Origin: Ferruginibacter sp.
GTDB lineage: Bacteria > Bacteroidota > Bacteroidia > Chitinophagales > Chitinophagaceae
Direction: 5' to 3'
Length of the DNA stretch: 64,000 nucleotides
Assembly: GCA_013141115.1 (NCBI GenBank)
Contig: JABFRP010000002.1
Coordinates: 2,220,647-2,284,646, forward strand
In this document: one piece after another, positions 52,703-61,923 of the stretch
How positions within the stretch are numbered: position 1 is the stretch's first letter
Layout of the letters: every line of letters starts with the position of its first letter
Program-made: the position numbers and the translations under genes
The notes under the pieces: model-generated
What the model saw: only the letters and a program-made list of their open reading frames with translations
Told to the model about the DNA's origin: nothing
Databases searched by the model: none

Positions 52703-55036
52703 ATGAAAAAAATAATTGCCTGCTTAATTCCAATTTTAATTGCTCAGTCCATTAATGCACAAATAAACAATGCAGCTAAAGCAAAACTGTTGGTGGCTAA
52801 AATGACTTTGGAAGAAAAAGTAAACCTTGTTGTAGGGATGGGAATGAACTTGCCCGTGGCCAATCAGGGAAGTGGTACCGGTATTGGACAAATAGAAGAT
52901 AAAGTACCCGGTGCAGCAGGAACTACTTTTGCTATTCCACATTTGGGTATTCCAACAACAGTGGTTGCAGATGGCCCCGCTGGTTTACGTATAAGCCCCA
53001 CCCGTAAAAACGATACCAAAAATTATTTTGCTACTGCGTGGCCTGTTGCCACTTTATTGGCCAGCACCTGGGATACTAAACTGGTGGAACAGGTTGGTAA
53101 GGCAATGGGTAATGAAGTAAAAGAGTATGGTGTAGATGTACTGCTTGGTCCTGGTTTAAATATTCACCGCAATCCATTAGGCGGTAGAAATTTTGAATAT
53201 TATTCAGAAGATCCTTTAGTATCCGGTAAGATGGCTGCTGCTATGGTAAATGGCATTCAAAGTAATGGTGTGGGAACTTCTATAAAACATTTTGCACTGA
53301 ACAACCAGGAAAGAAACAGGAATACAGTAGATGCAATTGTTGGCGAAAGAGCTATGAGAGAAATTTATTTAAAAGGATTTGAAATTGCAGTTAAAGAAGC
53401 TAAACCATGGACAGTGATGAGCTCTTACAACAAATTAAATGGTACTTACACTTCGGAAGAATATGATCTGCTCACAACTATTTTAAGAAAAGAATGGGGC
53501 TTTAAAGGAATAGTGATGACAGACTGGTTTGGGGGCAAAGATGCAGTGGCGCAAATGAAAGCCGGTAACGATTTACTAATGCCCGGTACAGCAGAACAAA
53601 AGAAGGCTATTACTAATGCTGTAACAAATAAATCCTTAGATTTAAAAGTAGTAAATGAAAACGCAGAACGCATAGTAAATTATATTTTAACTACACCGGC
53701 GTATAAAAAATATACCTTCAGCAATAAACCCAATTTAAAAGCACATGCTGCAATTGCACGCAATGCAGCAGCAGATGGCATGGTACTGTTAAAAAATAAT
53801 GCGCAAACTTTGCCAGTTGCAACAACAAAAAAAATAGCAGCATTTGGTATAACCTCTTACGATTTTGTTAGTGGGGGTACTGGTAGTGGAGATGTAAATG
53901 AAGAGTATACAATTTCGCTGGTGCAAGGTTTAGCAAACGCAGGCTATAAACTGGATGAAGCATTAACAGGTACTTATCAAACTTATGTAACTGCAGAAAA
54001 AGCAAAGCAGCCTAAAAAAACTTTCTTTGAAGAATTTTTTAATCCTACACCACGTATTACAGAGATGGCGATTAATATGGAATTATTAAATGCAAAAGCA
54101 AGCGATGCTGATATTGCATTAATAACTATTGGAAGAAATGCAGGCGAGGGTAGTGACAGAAAAGTAGAAAATGACTTTAACCTGAAGGCCGATGAAATGG
54201 AATTGATCGATAAAGTGAGTAAAGCTTTTCATGCTAGTAATAAAAAAGTAGTACTGATAATCAATGCCGGTGGCGTAATTGAAATAGCCAGCTGGAAAGA
54301 TAAAGTGGATGCAGTATTAATGACATGGCAACCCGGATTGGAAGCTGGTAATGCGGTGGCTGATATTTTAAGTGGTAAAATTAATCCCAGCGGCAAATTA
54401 GCTACTACTTTCCCAATAAAATATGAAGATGATATTACGGGCAAAAATTTTCCTGGTAAAGAATTTGCCGACCGTGCAGAAAAAGGAATGTTTGGTATGC
54501 CGCAAATTCCGGCTGAAGTAACTTATGAAGAAGGCATTTTTGTAGGTTATCGCTATTACAATACATTTAATGTAAAACCTGCGTACGAATTTGGTTACGG
54601 ATTAAGCTATACCAATTTTGAATACAGCAACCTAAAACTAAATACAAAATTATTTAGTGGCAAAATTATTGCAACAGTTGATATAATAAATACGGGCAAA
54701 GTAGCAGGTAAAGAAGTGGTGCAGTTGTATGTTACAGCCCCATTGGCACAATTACAAAAACCAGCTGTAGAGTTAAAGGCATTTGGAAAAACTAATTTAT
54801 TGCAGCCCGGCCAAAAGCAAACGCTGCAGTTTATATTATCTGCAAAAGATATAGCCTCTTTTGATCCACAATTATCGGCATGGATAGCAGCACCCGGAAC
54901 TTATGATATAAAGATTGGTGCTTCCTCTGCAAATATTCTCCAAAAAGCATCATTTGATCTGTCTAAAGAAATTATAGTGGAAAAATGCAATAAAGTATTA
55001 TTACCGCAGGTATCAATAAATGAATTGAAGAAATAG
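52703..55036 (+). CDS. Glycoside hydrolase family 3 beta-glucosidase-like enzyme
   Basis: A 777-residue secreted GH3 enzyme, which hydrolyses beta-linked glucosides or xylosides. The signal peptide is MKKIIACLIPILIAQSINAQ. The N-terminal barrel has DGPAGLRI, GPGLNIHRNPLGGRNFEYYSEDP, SIKHFALNNQE and the nucleophile Asp in GIVMTDWFGG. The C-terminal alpha/beta domain has MVLLKNNAQTLP and TIGRNAGEGSDR, with the Glu in NAGEG likely to be the acid/base. A fibronectin-III-like end is present (GKVAGKEVVQLYVTAP). The start at ATG 52703 is chosen for the signal peptide. A Nudix regulator and palindrome lie upstream. Confidence 0.95.
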   Translation: MKKIIACLIPILIAQSINAQINNAAKAKLLVAKMTLEEKVNLVVGMGMNLPVANQGSGTGIGQIEDKVPGAAGTTFAIPHLGIPTTVVADGPAGLRISPTRKNDTKNYFATAWPVATLLASTWDTKLVEQVGKAMGNEVKEYGVDVLLGPGLNIHRNPLGGRNFEYYSEDPLVSGKMAAAMVNGIQSNGVGTSIKHFALNNQERNRNTVDAIVGERAMREIYLKGFEIAVKEAKPWTVMSSYNKLNGTYTSEEYDLLTTILRKEWGFKGIVMTDWFGGKDAVAQMKAGNDLLMPGTAEQKKAITNAVTNKSLDLKVVNENAERIVNYILTTPAYKKYTFSNKPNLKAHAAIARNAAADGMVLLKNNAQTLPVATTKKIAAFGITSYDFVSGGTGSGDVNEEYTISLVQGLANAGYKLDEALTGTYQTYVTAEKAKQPKKTFFEEFFNPTPRITEMAINMELLNAKASDADIALITIGRNAGEGSDRKVENDFNLKADEMELIDKVSKAFHASNKKVVLIINAGGVIEIASWKDKVDAVLMTWQPGLEAGNAVADILSGKINPSGKLATTFPIKYEDDITGKNFPGKEFADRAEKGMFGMPQIPAEVTYEEGIFVGYRYYNTFNVKPAYEFGYGLSYTNFEYSNLKLNTKLFSGKIIATVDIINTGKVAGKEVVQLYVTAPLAQLQKPAVELKAFGKTNLLQPGQKQTLQFILSAKDIASFDPQLSAWIAAPGTYDIKIGASSANILQKASFDLSKEIIVEKCNKVLLPQVSINELKK

Positions 55037-55072
55037 AATAATTACCTGTAATGTATTCGGTTCAAGTATGAT

Positions 55073-55102
55073 AAAAAACCTTTGCAAAAGCAAGGGTTTT
55101 TT
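55073..55102 (+). terminator. Rho-independent terminator of the GH3 gene
   Basis: AAAAAACCTTTGC (55073-55085) pairs with GCAAGGGTTTTTT (55090-55102), with a single G-T pair and a 4-base loop. It ends in a T-run and is symmetrical enough to act in both directions. Confidence 0.8.
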
Positions 55103-55131
55103 GTTTGTTTGGGTTTTGCCATTCCTTTAGG

Positions 55132-55139
55132 TATTTTTG
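55132..55139 (+). promoter_or_regulatory. Bacteroidota -7 box upstream of metG
   Basis: TATTTTTG fits TAnnTTTG and lies 7 bases before the metG ATG at 55147, so the mRNA leader would be very short or absent. This also argues against the longer reading from 55105. Confidence 0.45.
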
Positions 55140-55146
55140 CAGCGCA

Positions 55147-57264
55147 ATGAACAATCCAAAAAGATATTTAATTACAGCAGCCCTGCCCTATGCCAACGGG
55201 CTAAAGCATGTGGGCCATTTAGCCGGATGTTATTTACCAGCCGATACGTATGTACGTTACCTTAAAGCACAAAAAAGAGATGTGGTATTTGTTTGTGGTA
55301 GCGATGAGCATGGTACCGCCATTCCCATTCAGGCTACAAAAGAAGGCACCACGCCACAGGCTATCATAGATAAATACCATACCATTATCAAACAAAATTT
55401 TGATGACCTGAGTATTAGTTTTGATATTTATCACCGTACTTCCGCACCGCTGCATCACGAAACTGCCCAGGAGTTCTTTACTTATTTAAACGACAGGGGA
55501 GAGCTTGAAATAAAGGAAAGCGAGCAGTATTATGATGAAGCCACTAAAACCTTTTTGGCCGACCGTTATATAAAAGGTACCTGCCCCAATTGTGGTTATG
55601 ATAATGCTTTTGGAGACCAGTGCGAAAGATGCGGTACATCACTTAGTCCGGATGAATTGATTAACCCTGTAAGCACCATAAGTGGCAATGCGCCAATAAA
55701 AAAAGCCACTAAACATTGGTACCTGCCTTTAAATAAACACGAAGCCTGGTTAAGAGAATGGATATTAAAAGAACATGCTAACGATTGGAGATCGACCGTA
55801 GTGGGCCAATGCAAAAGCTGGATAGAAGGCGGCTTGCAACCAAGGGCCGTAACAAGAGATTTGGATTGGGGAATTAAAGTGCCATTGCCAGATGCCGAAG
55901 GAAAGATGCTGTATGTTTGGTTTGATGCACCTATTGGTTACATAAGTGCTACCAAGCAATGGGCATTGGATAATAATAAAGATTGGAAACCTTACTGGTA
56001 CAATCAGGATACACAACTGGTGCATTTTATTGGTAAGGATAATATTGTTTTTCATTGCATTATTTTTCCGGTAATGCTAAAGTTGCATGGCAATATTGTG
56101 CCCACTAATGTACCCAGTAATGAGTTTTTAAATTTAGAAGGTGATAAGATGAGTACCAGCCGTAACTGGAAACTGGAAATGCAGGACTATATTGATGATT
56201 TTGTGAACAAAGAAAACGGCGGTAAGCAATGCGTGGATATGCTGCGTTATTATCTTACACAAATTGCACCCGAAACAAAAGACAGCGAATTTACCTGGAA
56301 GGGTTTTCAGGATGCAATAAACAGCGAGCTGGTAAGCATTTTTGGAAACTTTGTAAACAGAACTTGGGTGCTGATGCACAAACTGTGCGGAGGCAAAGTA
56401 CCCAAATTGCATGATGATGTTTTAGATGATACCGATAAATTACTGGTAACAGATATACAACAGGCGAAAACAAAAATTCAAAGCCTTTTAGAAGAATATA
56501 AATTTAGAGAAGCGTTATTTGAAGTAATTGATCTTAGCCGTAAAGGCAATCAATATATGCAGAAAAAAGAACCATGGATTGTTGCAAAAACGCTGGAGGC
56601 AAATCCTGATAATCAAAAATTAATTGATAATGCGTTGCACCTGTGTTTGCAATTAACGGCAAATCTTGCAATACTCGTTAATCCTTTTTTACCTAACACA
56701 GCAACCAAATTATGTTATATGATGAAGGTGGTGGATAAAATGCTGGATTGGGAAAACGCAGGTAAAATAAGATTACTGAGTGTAGGATATAGTTTAAGAG
56801 AACCGCAATTATTATTCAGAAAAATTGAAGACGAAGAAATAGCAGTACAGATAGAAAAATTAAAAGCTAATTCAAAGCCTCAAATAGAAAAAACAAATAA
56901 AGTGGAAGAAAAACAGCACCCGGAAGTAAACACCAAATCTGAAATTGTCTTTGATGATTTTGCAAAGATCGACTTAAAAGTAGGCACTATTATTTCTGCC
57001 GAAAAAGTAGAGAAGGCCGATAAGTTATTAAAGCTGGAAGTAGACCTTGGTTTTGAAAAAAGAACTATCGTTAGCGGTATTGCTTTGCATTTTAAGCCCG
57101 AAGATATTGTTGGTAAACAGGTAACTGTAGTAACTAATCTTGCACCACGAAAAATGAGGGGAATAGAAAGTAACGGAATGATACTAATGGCAGAAGATAG
57201 CGAAGGTAAATTGCACTTTGTAAAACCAGAGACTGTAATTAATGCCGGTGCAGGAGTAAGTTAA
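55147..57264 (+). CDS. metG: Methionyl-tRNA synthetase with C-terminal tRNA-binding domain
   Basis: MetG charges tRNA-Met. The HIGH motif is HVGH in LPYANGLKHVGHLAG, and the KMSKS loop is KMSTS. The zinc knuckle is CPNCGYDNAFGDQCERCG. The anticodon-binding domain follows, and the last 110 residues are an OB-fold tRNA-binding domain (FAKIDLKVGTIISAEKVEKADKLLKLEVDLG, TNLAPRKMRGIESNGMIL). The start is MNNPKRYLI at 55147 (705 residues); the longer reading would begin inside the terminator and promoter region. It converges with the PAS kinase gene 4 bases away. Confidence 0.97.
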   Translation: MNNPKRYLITAALPYANGLKHVGHLAGCYLPADTYVRYLKAQKRDVVFVCGSDEHGTAIPIQATKEGTTPQAIIDKYHTIIKQNFDDLSISFDIYHRTSAPLHHETAQEFFTYLNDRGELEIKESEQYYDEATKTFLADRYIKGTCPNCGYDNAFGDQCERCGTSLSPDELINPVSTISGNAPIKKATKHWYLPLNKHEAWLREWILKEHANDWRSTVVGQCKSWIEGGLQPRAVTRDLDWGIKVPLPDAEGKMLYVWFDAPIGYISATKQWALDNNKDWKPYWYNQDTQLVHFIGKDNIVFHCIIFPVMLKLHGNIVPTNVPSNEFLNLEGDKMSTSRNWKLEMQDYIDDFVNKENGGKQCVDMLRYYLTQIAPETKDSEFTWKGFQDAINSELVSIFGNFVNRTWVLMHKLCGGKVPKLHDDVLDDTDKLLVTDIQQAKTKIQSLLEEYKFREALFEVIDLSRKGNQYMQKKEPWIVAKTLEANPDNQKLIDNALHLCLQLTANLAILVNPFLPNTATKLCYMMKVVDKMLDWENAGKIRLLSVGYSLREPQLLFRKIEDEEIAVQIEKLKANSKPQIEKTNKVEEKQHPEVNTKSEIVFDDFAKIDLKVGTIISAEKVEKADKLLKLEVDLGFEKRTIVSGIALHFKPEDIVGKQVTVVTNLAPRKMRGIESNGMILMAEDSEGKLHFVKPETVINAGAGVS

Positions 57265-57268
57265 AAAT

Positions 57269-59092
57269 TTATACCACGTATGGCATAGTGATGTTTAATG
57301 TACAGCCATTATCAGGGTAAGTAATAATTTCTACTTTACCATTATAGGCATCTACCCGGTTAAAAATATTTATAAAGCCAATACCATTGGCTTTTTGTTT
57401 TTCTTTATCAAAGCCAATACCGTTATCGCTGATCAGTAAACAACACTGGTTATTTTTTTCTGATAAATTAATGGTTACTGCATCTGCCCTGGAGTATTTG
57501 ATAATGTTATTACTTTGCTCCTGTATAATTCTAAATACTACCAGTTGTTGTTCTTTGGTAAGTTTATCAATTACATTTTTATCAACGTTAATAGAAACAG
57601 TAATGTCGTTAAACTGTTTCATATTGCGGCAAATATCAAAAATACTTTGCTCCAAACCTACCGATCTTACAATTGATGTATTTAATTTTTTCGAGAGGCT
57701 TCTTATCTCTTCCACCGCCTGCAATATATAATCGGAGGCTTTATCTAATAATTCATTTTGTATATCACTGTTCTTTGCTGCACCAATATGCAGTTTGGCA
57801 CTCATTAAAAGCTGGTTAACGTTATCGTGCAACTCAGCGCTTATCATATTGCGCTCTTTTTCCTGTGCATCAATCGTAGCCTGATTTATTAATTTTTGTT
57901 TTTTTACCTGCTCATTCAGTAGTTGGGTTTCTAATTTTTTTCGTGCAGTAATATCTTGTATAGCGCCAATTAAACGTACCGGTTTATTATTCTCGTAAAT
58001 AGCAAAGCCTTTATCTAAAATATTTCTATAGGTTCCATCTGCATATTGAAACCTGTATTCATCCTCCCAGGTTTTTTTGCAATCCAATAAATCCTTCTCA
58101 AAATTTTTCTTCACCCTTTCCTTGTCTTCCGGATGTACTTTATCAAACCACCAGTTAAGGTTGCCAGATACTTCTTTTTGGGTGTAACCTGATATTTTGT
58201 AAAAAGCATCATTTCTGTAAATCTCATTTGTTTTTAAATCAAGATCCCAGATAGCTTCTGAAGTTGCATTAACTACATAAGTAAAGCGTTCGTGAATTTT
58301 TTTAATTTGTTCTTCAGATTTTTTTCTGTCGGTAATATCAATTGACTGGGCTCCAATGTAACGTTTGTTATCTGCAGTTTTAAATGCAAAGGCATTGGCC
58401 ATAAAATGGGTTATAGAACCATCGGTTTTAGTATGAGAATATTCTGCAATTACCGGCTCATTAACAGCCATTACTTTTTTATTTCTCGCAATTAGTTTTT
58501 CTGCAAGCACAGTTGGAAATATTTCTGATAAATTTTTTCCTATTGGGCTTCCTTTATAGTCAAGAGCATCTGCATAAACATTGTTGGCAAAAACTACATA
58601 GTTATTTTCATCATAAATGCAACAGCCGGTTTGGTTGTTTTGCATAAACAGGTTTAGCAGGCCTTCAATATTCTGGGGTGAAGTTATATGAATTTTATTT
58701 TTTTCATCTTTGATCAGTTTGTTGGCAATTACTAATGCGGTGTTATTATTAATTAATGTAGCAGTTGACAGAAAGTGAAATTGCTCACCACAGGCATCAG
58801 TAAATATAATTTCGCCAACCCAGCTTCCGGCTTTAAATAAATTTAATAATACCTTAAAGCCAGAAGTGTTTTTATACTTAAAATTGATGGCGTCAGTTAA
58901 AATGGTTTTGTTGGAGTATTTGCCTGGTAAACCAAAGATGAGCCTTGCCGCATCATTAAAACCTGTTATGTAAAATTGAGTATCAGTTATAATTATACTG
59001 TCATGATCCACTGCAAACTTGTCTGCGGCCTTGTAACTTACACTAAGAAAAGTTTCAGTATTTTCAGTTTGTTTGTTTGCTAATGGCTTCAT
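57269..59092 (-). CDS. PAS-domain sensor histidine kinase (HisKA_3 type)
   Basis: A 607-residue cytoplasmic sensor kinase without a clear membrane helix. Three PAS-like domains are visible: about 30-110 (DSIIITDTQFYITGFNDAARLIFG), about 145-265 (GCCIYDENNYVVFANNVYADAL, with a PAC-type ending RYIGAQSIDITDRKKSEE), and about 270-390 (AIWDLDLKTNEIYRNDAFYKISGY, with the PAC ending LIGAIQDITARKKLE). The HisKA_3 domain has the phospho-His in MISAELHDNVNQLLMSAK, followed by an HATPase (ISDNGIGFDKEKQKANGIGFINIFNRV). No partner regulator is adjacent, so it may work with a distant NarL-type regulator. Confidence 0.92.
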   Translation of the reverse strand: MKPLANKQTENTETFLSVSYKAADKFAVDHDSIIITDTQFYITGFNDAARLIFGLPGKYSNKTILTDAINFKYKNTSGFKVLLNLFKAGSWVGEIIFTDACGEQFHFLSTATLINNNTALVIANKLIKDEKNKIHITSPQNIEGLLNLFMQNNQTGCCIYDENNYVVFANNVYADALDYKGSPIGKNLSEIFPTVLAEKLIARNKKVMAVNEPVIAEYSHTKTDGSITHFMANAFAFKTADNKRYIGAQSIDITDRKKSEEQIKKIHERFTYVVNATSEAIWDLDLKTNEIYRNDAFYKISGYTQKEVSGNLNWWFDKVHPEDKERVKKNFEKDLLDCKKTWEDEYRFQYADGTYRNILDKGFAIYENNKPVRLIGAIQDITARKKLETQLLNEQVKKQKLINQATIDAQEKERNMISAELHDNVNQLLMSAKLHIGAAKNSDIQNELLDKASDYILQAVEEIRSLSKKLNTSIVRSVGLEQSIFDICRNMKQFNDITVSINVDKNVIDKLTKEQQLVVFRIIQEQSNNIIKYSRADAVTINLSEKNNQCCLLISDNGIGFDKEKQKANGIGFINIFNRVDAYNGKVEIITYPDNGCTLNITMPYVV

Positions 59093-59296
59093 GATATTGG
59101 ATGGTGAATGCTGGCTTCAAAAAATTAAAGAAACAGTATTATAATAAGTTTATTTAGTTAACTGTAATATTCAATCCACCACCAATTCTTAGGAAAGAGA
59201 ATATTCCGGCAGAACTTAAACGTAGTTTTTCAATTCTTAGTATGTTAATTATACGGTCTTTTACGTTTTTTCCCTCTTTCCACTTATCTTCGAATA

Positions 59297-59322
59297 AAAT
59301 TAGTTGTTTAGCTAACTAATTT
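59297..59322. promoter_or_regulatory. Operator-like inverted repeat upstream of the beta-oxidation gene
   Basis: AAATTAGTT (59297-59305) and AACTAATTT (59314-59322) are perfect inverted copies around an 8-bp centre (GTTTAGCT). It ends 14 bases before the TAATTTTG promoter box, a position suited to repression or activation by a dimeric regulator such as a TetR or MarR protein. No regulator gene is adjacent. Confidence 0.5.
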
Positions 59323-59335
59323 CGATAAAGAAGGT

Positions 59336-59343
59336 TAATTTTG
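59336..59343 (+). promoter_or_regulatory. Bacteroidota -7 box upstream of the beta-oxidation gene
   Basis: TAATTTTG fits TAnnTTTG. No clear -33 element was seen. The start codon is at 59457, giving a leader of about 110 bases. Confidence 0.4.
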
Positions 59344-59456
59344 CTAATACATAAATCGATTGCAGTTATATGAAATAAGCCCTCACAAAAGTTGAGACTA
59401 AACAAAATGTTGGCAGGCAAATTTCATGTAACAAAAAAGATAATAAAAATAAACAC

Positions 59457-61835
59457 ATGAAACGAATCATTAAAAAAGTAGCAGTTTTAGGCAGCGGAGT
59501 AATGGGCAGCCGCATTGCCTGTCATTTTGCAGGCGTTGGATTACAGGTTTTATTATTGGATATTCAGCCTAAAGATTTACCAGCCGATGCCAAATCTTCA
59601 GAAAAAAATAAAATAGTTAATGATGCTTTAGCCGCTGCAATAAAATCTAATCCATCTCCGGTGTACACAAAAGATGTGGTAAAAAAAATAAAGACAGGCA
59701 ATTTTACCGATAACATGAAAGATATTGCCGACTGCGATTGGGTGATAGAAGTAGTGGTTGAAAGACTGGATATTAAACAATCGGTATTTACTGAAGTGGA
59801 AAAATATCGTAAGCCCGGTACACTAATCACATCCAACACCTCAGGCATTCCTATTCACATGATGGCCGAAGGTAGAAGCGAAGATTTTAAAAAACACTTT
59901 TGCGGTACGCATTTTTTTAATCCACCAAGATATTTGCGTTTGCTGGAAATTATTCCAACATCTTTTACAGATAATGATATAGTTGATTTTTTGATGGATT
60001 ATGGAAGTTTACAATTAGGTAAAACAACGGTGTTGTGTAAAGATACTCCGGCATTTATTGCCAACCGTGTAGGCGTATTTGGTATGATGGCCATAATGAA
60101 TGCCATGGAAAAATTACAGTTGAATGTGGATGAAATTGATGCGTTAACGGGGCCAATAATTGGCCGTCCTAAATCTGCCACATTCCGTACTGCAGATGTA
60201 GTGGGTATTGATACTTTGGTAAAAGTGGCCAAAGGTGTTGCGGATAATTGTCCTGCTGATGAAGCCAAAGAAGTATTCAATATTCCTGCATGGTTAAATA
60301 AAATGGTAGAGAATAATTGGTTGGGCGATAAAACCGGGCAAGGGTTTTTTAAAAAGACAAAAAGCGCAACTGGCGAAAAAGAAATTCTGACTTTGAATTT
60401 GCAAACGCTGGAATATAGTGCCAGGCAAAAGCCCAGATTTGCTACACTGGAAACTGCAAAACCAATAGACGATTTAAAACAAAGAATAAAAGCCTTGTGT
60501 GCAGGTACAGATAAAGCGGGAGAATTTTACCGCCAGTTTCATTACAGTTTATTTTCTTACATCAGCCACCGCATACCAGAAATCAGTGATGAACTTTACC
60601 GTGTGGATGATGGCATGATGGCCGGCTTTGGCTGGGAAATTGGTGCTTTTGAAAGTTGGGATACATTAGGCGTTGTAAAAGCAACAGAAGCCATGAAGGC
60701 AGCAGGTTATAAAGTAGCGCCATGGGTTGATGAAATGATTGCAGCCGGTAATACTTCTTTTTATAAAGTAGAAAACGGAAAGCGTTTGTGTTATGATGTG
60801 GCCACTAAAACATATAAAGCATTGCCTGGTGGCGATGCATTTATAGCGATGAAGAATTTTGATAACCAAACCATCTGGAAAAACAGTGCCTGCCGCACTT
60901 ATCATTTAGGTGATGATGTTTTAGGGTTGGAATGGTATACCAAAATGGGCAGCATTGGTGGTGAAGTTTTAGAGGGTATTCAAAAATCAATTTCTTTGGC
61001 CGAAGAAAAATATAAAGGTTTAGTGATTGGTAACGATGGTGCCAACTTTAGCGCTGGTGCTAATGTAGGTATGATATTTATGCTGGCGATAGAACAGGAT
61101 TATGATGAGATTGATATGGCGATCCGCATGTTTCAAAATACCATGATGAGAGTGCGTTATTCAGGCATTCCGGTTGTGTTGGCACCGCATGGTTTGGCAT
61201 TAGGCGGCGGTTGCGAAATTTGTTTGCATGCAGATAAAGTTATTGCGGCTGCAGAAACTTATACTGGTTTAGTGGAGGTAGGTATTGGCGTTATTCCTGG
61301 TGGTGGTGGTACCAAAGAATTTGTATTGCGTGCCGCAGATGAAATGCACGATGGTGAAGTGGATACTTTAACCTTACAAAATCGTTTCTTAACTATTGCT
61401 ACCGCAAAAGTGGGTACATCAGCACACGAAGCTTTTGACCTGGGTATTTACAGAAAAGGGAAAGATCAGATAAGTATTAACACAGGCCGCCGCATTGCGG
61501 AAGCTAAACAAGCAGTTATTGATTTGTATAATGATGGTTATGTAATGCCGGTACAGCGCAATGATATTAAAGTTTTGGGAAGAAGTGCATTGGGCGCCAT
61601 GCATGCTGGTATCAACGGCATGTGGCGGGCAAATTACGCTACCGATCATGATGTGACTGTTGCAAAAAAACTGGCGTACGTAATGTGCGGGGGCGATTTA
61701 AGTGAGCAGCAACTGGTAAGCGAACAATATTTGCTGGACCTGGAAAGAGAAGCATTTTTAAGTTTAACAGGAGAGAAGAAAACATTGGAAAGGATTCAGA
61801 GTATATTGAAGAGTGGGAAGCCGTTGAGGAATTAA
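59457..61835 (+). CDS. 3-hydroxyacyl-CoA dehydrogenase/enoyl-CoA hydratase fusion enzyme
   Basis: A 792-residue fatty-acid beta-oxidation enzyme. The N-terminal NAD-binding domain has VLGSGVMGSRIACHFAGVGLQVLLLDI, the HFFNPPRYLRLLEIIPT segment and the 3HCDH C-terminal domain with IANRVGVFGMMA and GPIIGRPKSATFRTADVVGIDTL. The hydratase domain is C-terminal (about 500-760): VIGNDGANFSAGANVGMIF, APHGLALGGGCEICLHADKVIAA and GLVEVGIGVIPGGGGTKEF, carrying the oxyanion glycines and the Glu residues. The domain order is reversed compared with E. coli FadB but usual for this family. Thiolase and acyl-CoA dehydrogenase genes, often adjacent, are not here. Confidence 0.94.
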   Translation: MKRIIKKVAVLGSGVMGSRIACHFAGVGLQVLLLDIQPKDLPADAKSSEKNKIVNDALAAAIKSNPSPVYTKDVVKKIKTGNFTDNMKDIADCDWVIEVVVERLDIKQSVFTEVEKYRKPGTLITSNTSGIPIHMMAEGRSEDFKKHFCGTHFFNPPRYLRLLEIIPTSFTDNDIVDFLMDYGSLQLGKTTVLCKDTPAFIANRVGVFGMMAIMNAMEKLQLNVDEIDALTGPIIGRPKSATFRTADVVGIDTLVKVAKGVADNCPADEAKEVFNIPAWLNKMVENNWLGDKTGQGFFKKTKSATGEKEILTLNLQTLEYSARQKPRFATLETAKPIDDLKQRIKALCAGTDKAGEFYRQFHYSLFSYISHRIPEISDELYRVDDGMMAGFGWEIGAFESWDTLGVVKATEAMKAAGYKVAPWVDEMIAAGNTSFYKVENGKRLCYDVATKTYKALPGGDAFIAMKNFDNQTIWKNSACRTYHLGDDVLGLEWYTKMGSIGGEVLEGIQKSISLAEEKYKGLVIGNDGANFSAGANVGMIFMLAIEQDYDEIDMAIRMFQNTMMRVRYSGIPVVLAPHGLALGGGCEICLHADKVIAAAETYTGLVEVGIGVIPGGGGTKEFVLRAADEMHDGEVDTLTLQNRFLTIATAKVGTSAHEAFDLGIYRKGKDQISINTGRRIAEAKQAVIDLYNDGYVMPVQRNDIKVLGRSALGAMHAGINGMWRANYATDHDVTVAKKLAYVMCGGDLSEQQLVSEQYLLDLEREAFLSLTGEKKTLERIQSILKSGKPLRN

Positions 61836-61859
61836 TTATTTAACTTTTGAATATTTATT

Positions 61860-61894
61860 AAGCATCCTGAATTTTTCGGGATGCTTTCTTTTTT
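61860..61894 (+). terminator. Rho-independent terminator of the beta-oxidation gene
   Basis: AGCATCC (61861-61867) pairs with GGATGCT within 61879-61885 around a loop with TGAATTTTTCG, followed by a T-run. It lies 25 bases after the stop. Confidence 0.75.
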
Positions 61895-61898
61895 ATAA

Positions 61899-61906
61899 TA
61901 CATTTG
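61899..61906 (+). promoter_or_regulatory. Bacteroidota -7 box upstream of the S9 peptidase gene
   Basis: TACATTTG fits TAnnTTTG and lies 17 bases before the ATG at 61924. No clear -33 TTG was seen because the preceding terminator occupies that region. Confidence 0.5.
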
Positions 61907-61923
61907 TTTATCAAAAATAAAGT

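Larger units (their letters stand above)
59093..59456. other. Intergenic region upstream of the beta-oxidation gene
   Basis: A 364-bp stretch between the divergent PAS kinase and 3-hydroxyacyl-CoA dehydrogenase genes, with no convincing gene on either strand. It contains an operator-like inverted repeat at 59297-59322 and a TAATTTTG box at 59336-59343. The rest is AT-rich with no other structure I could recognise. Confidence 0.5.
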
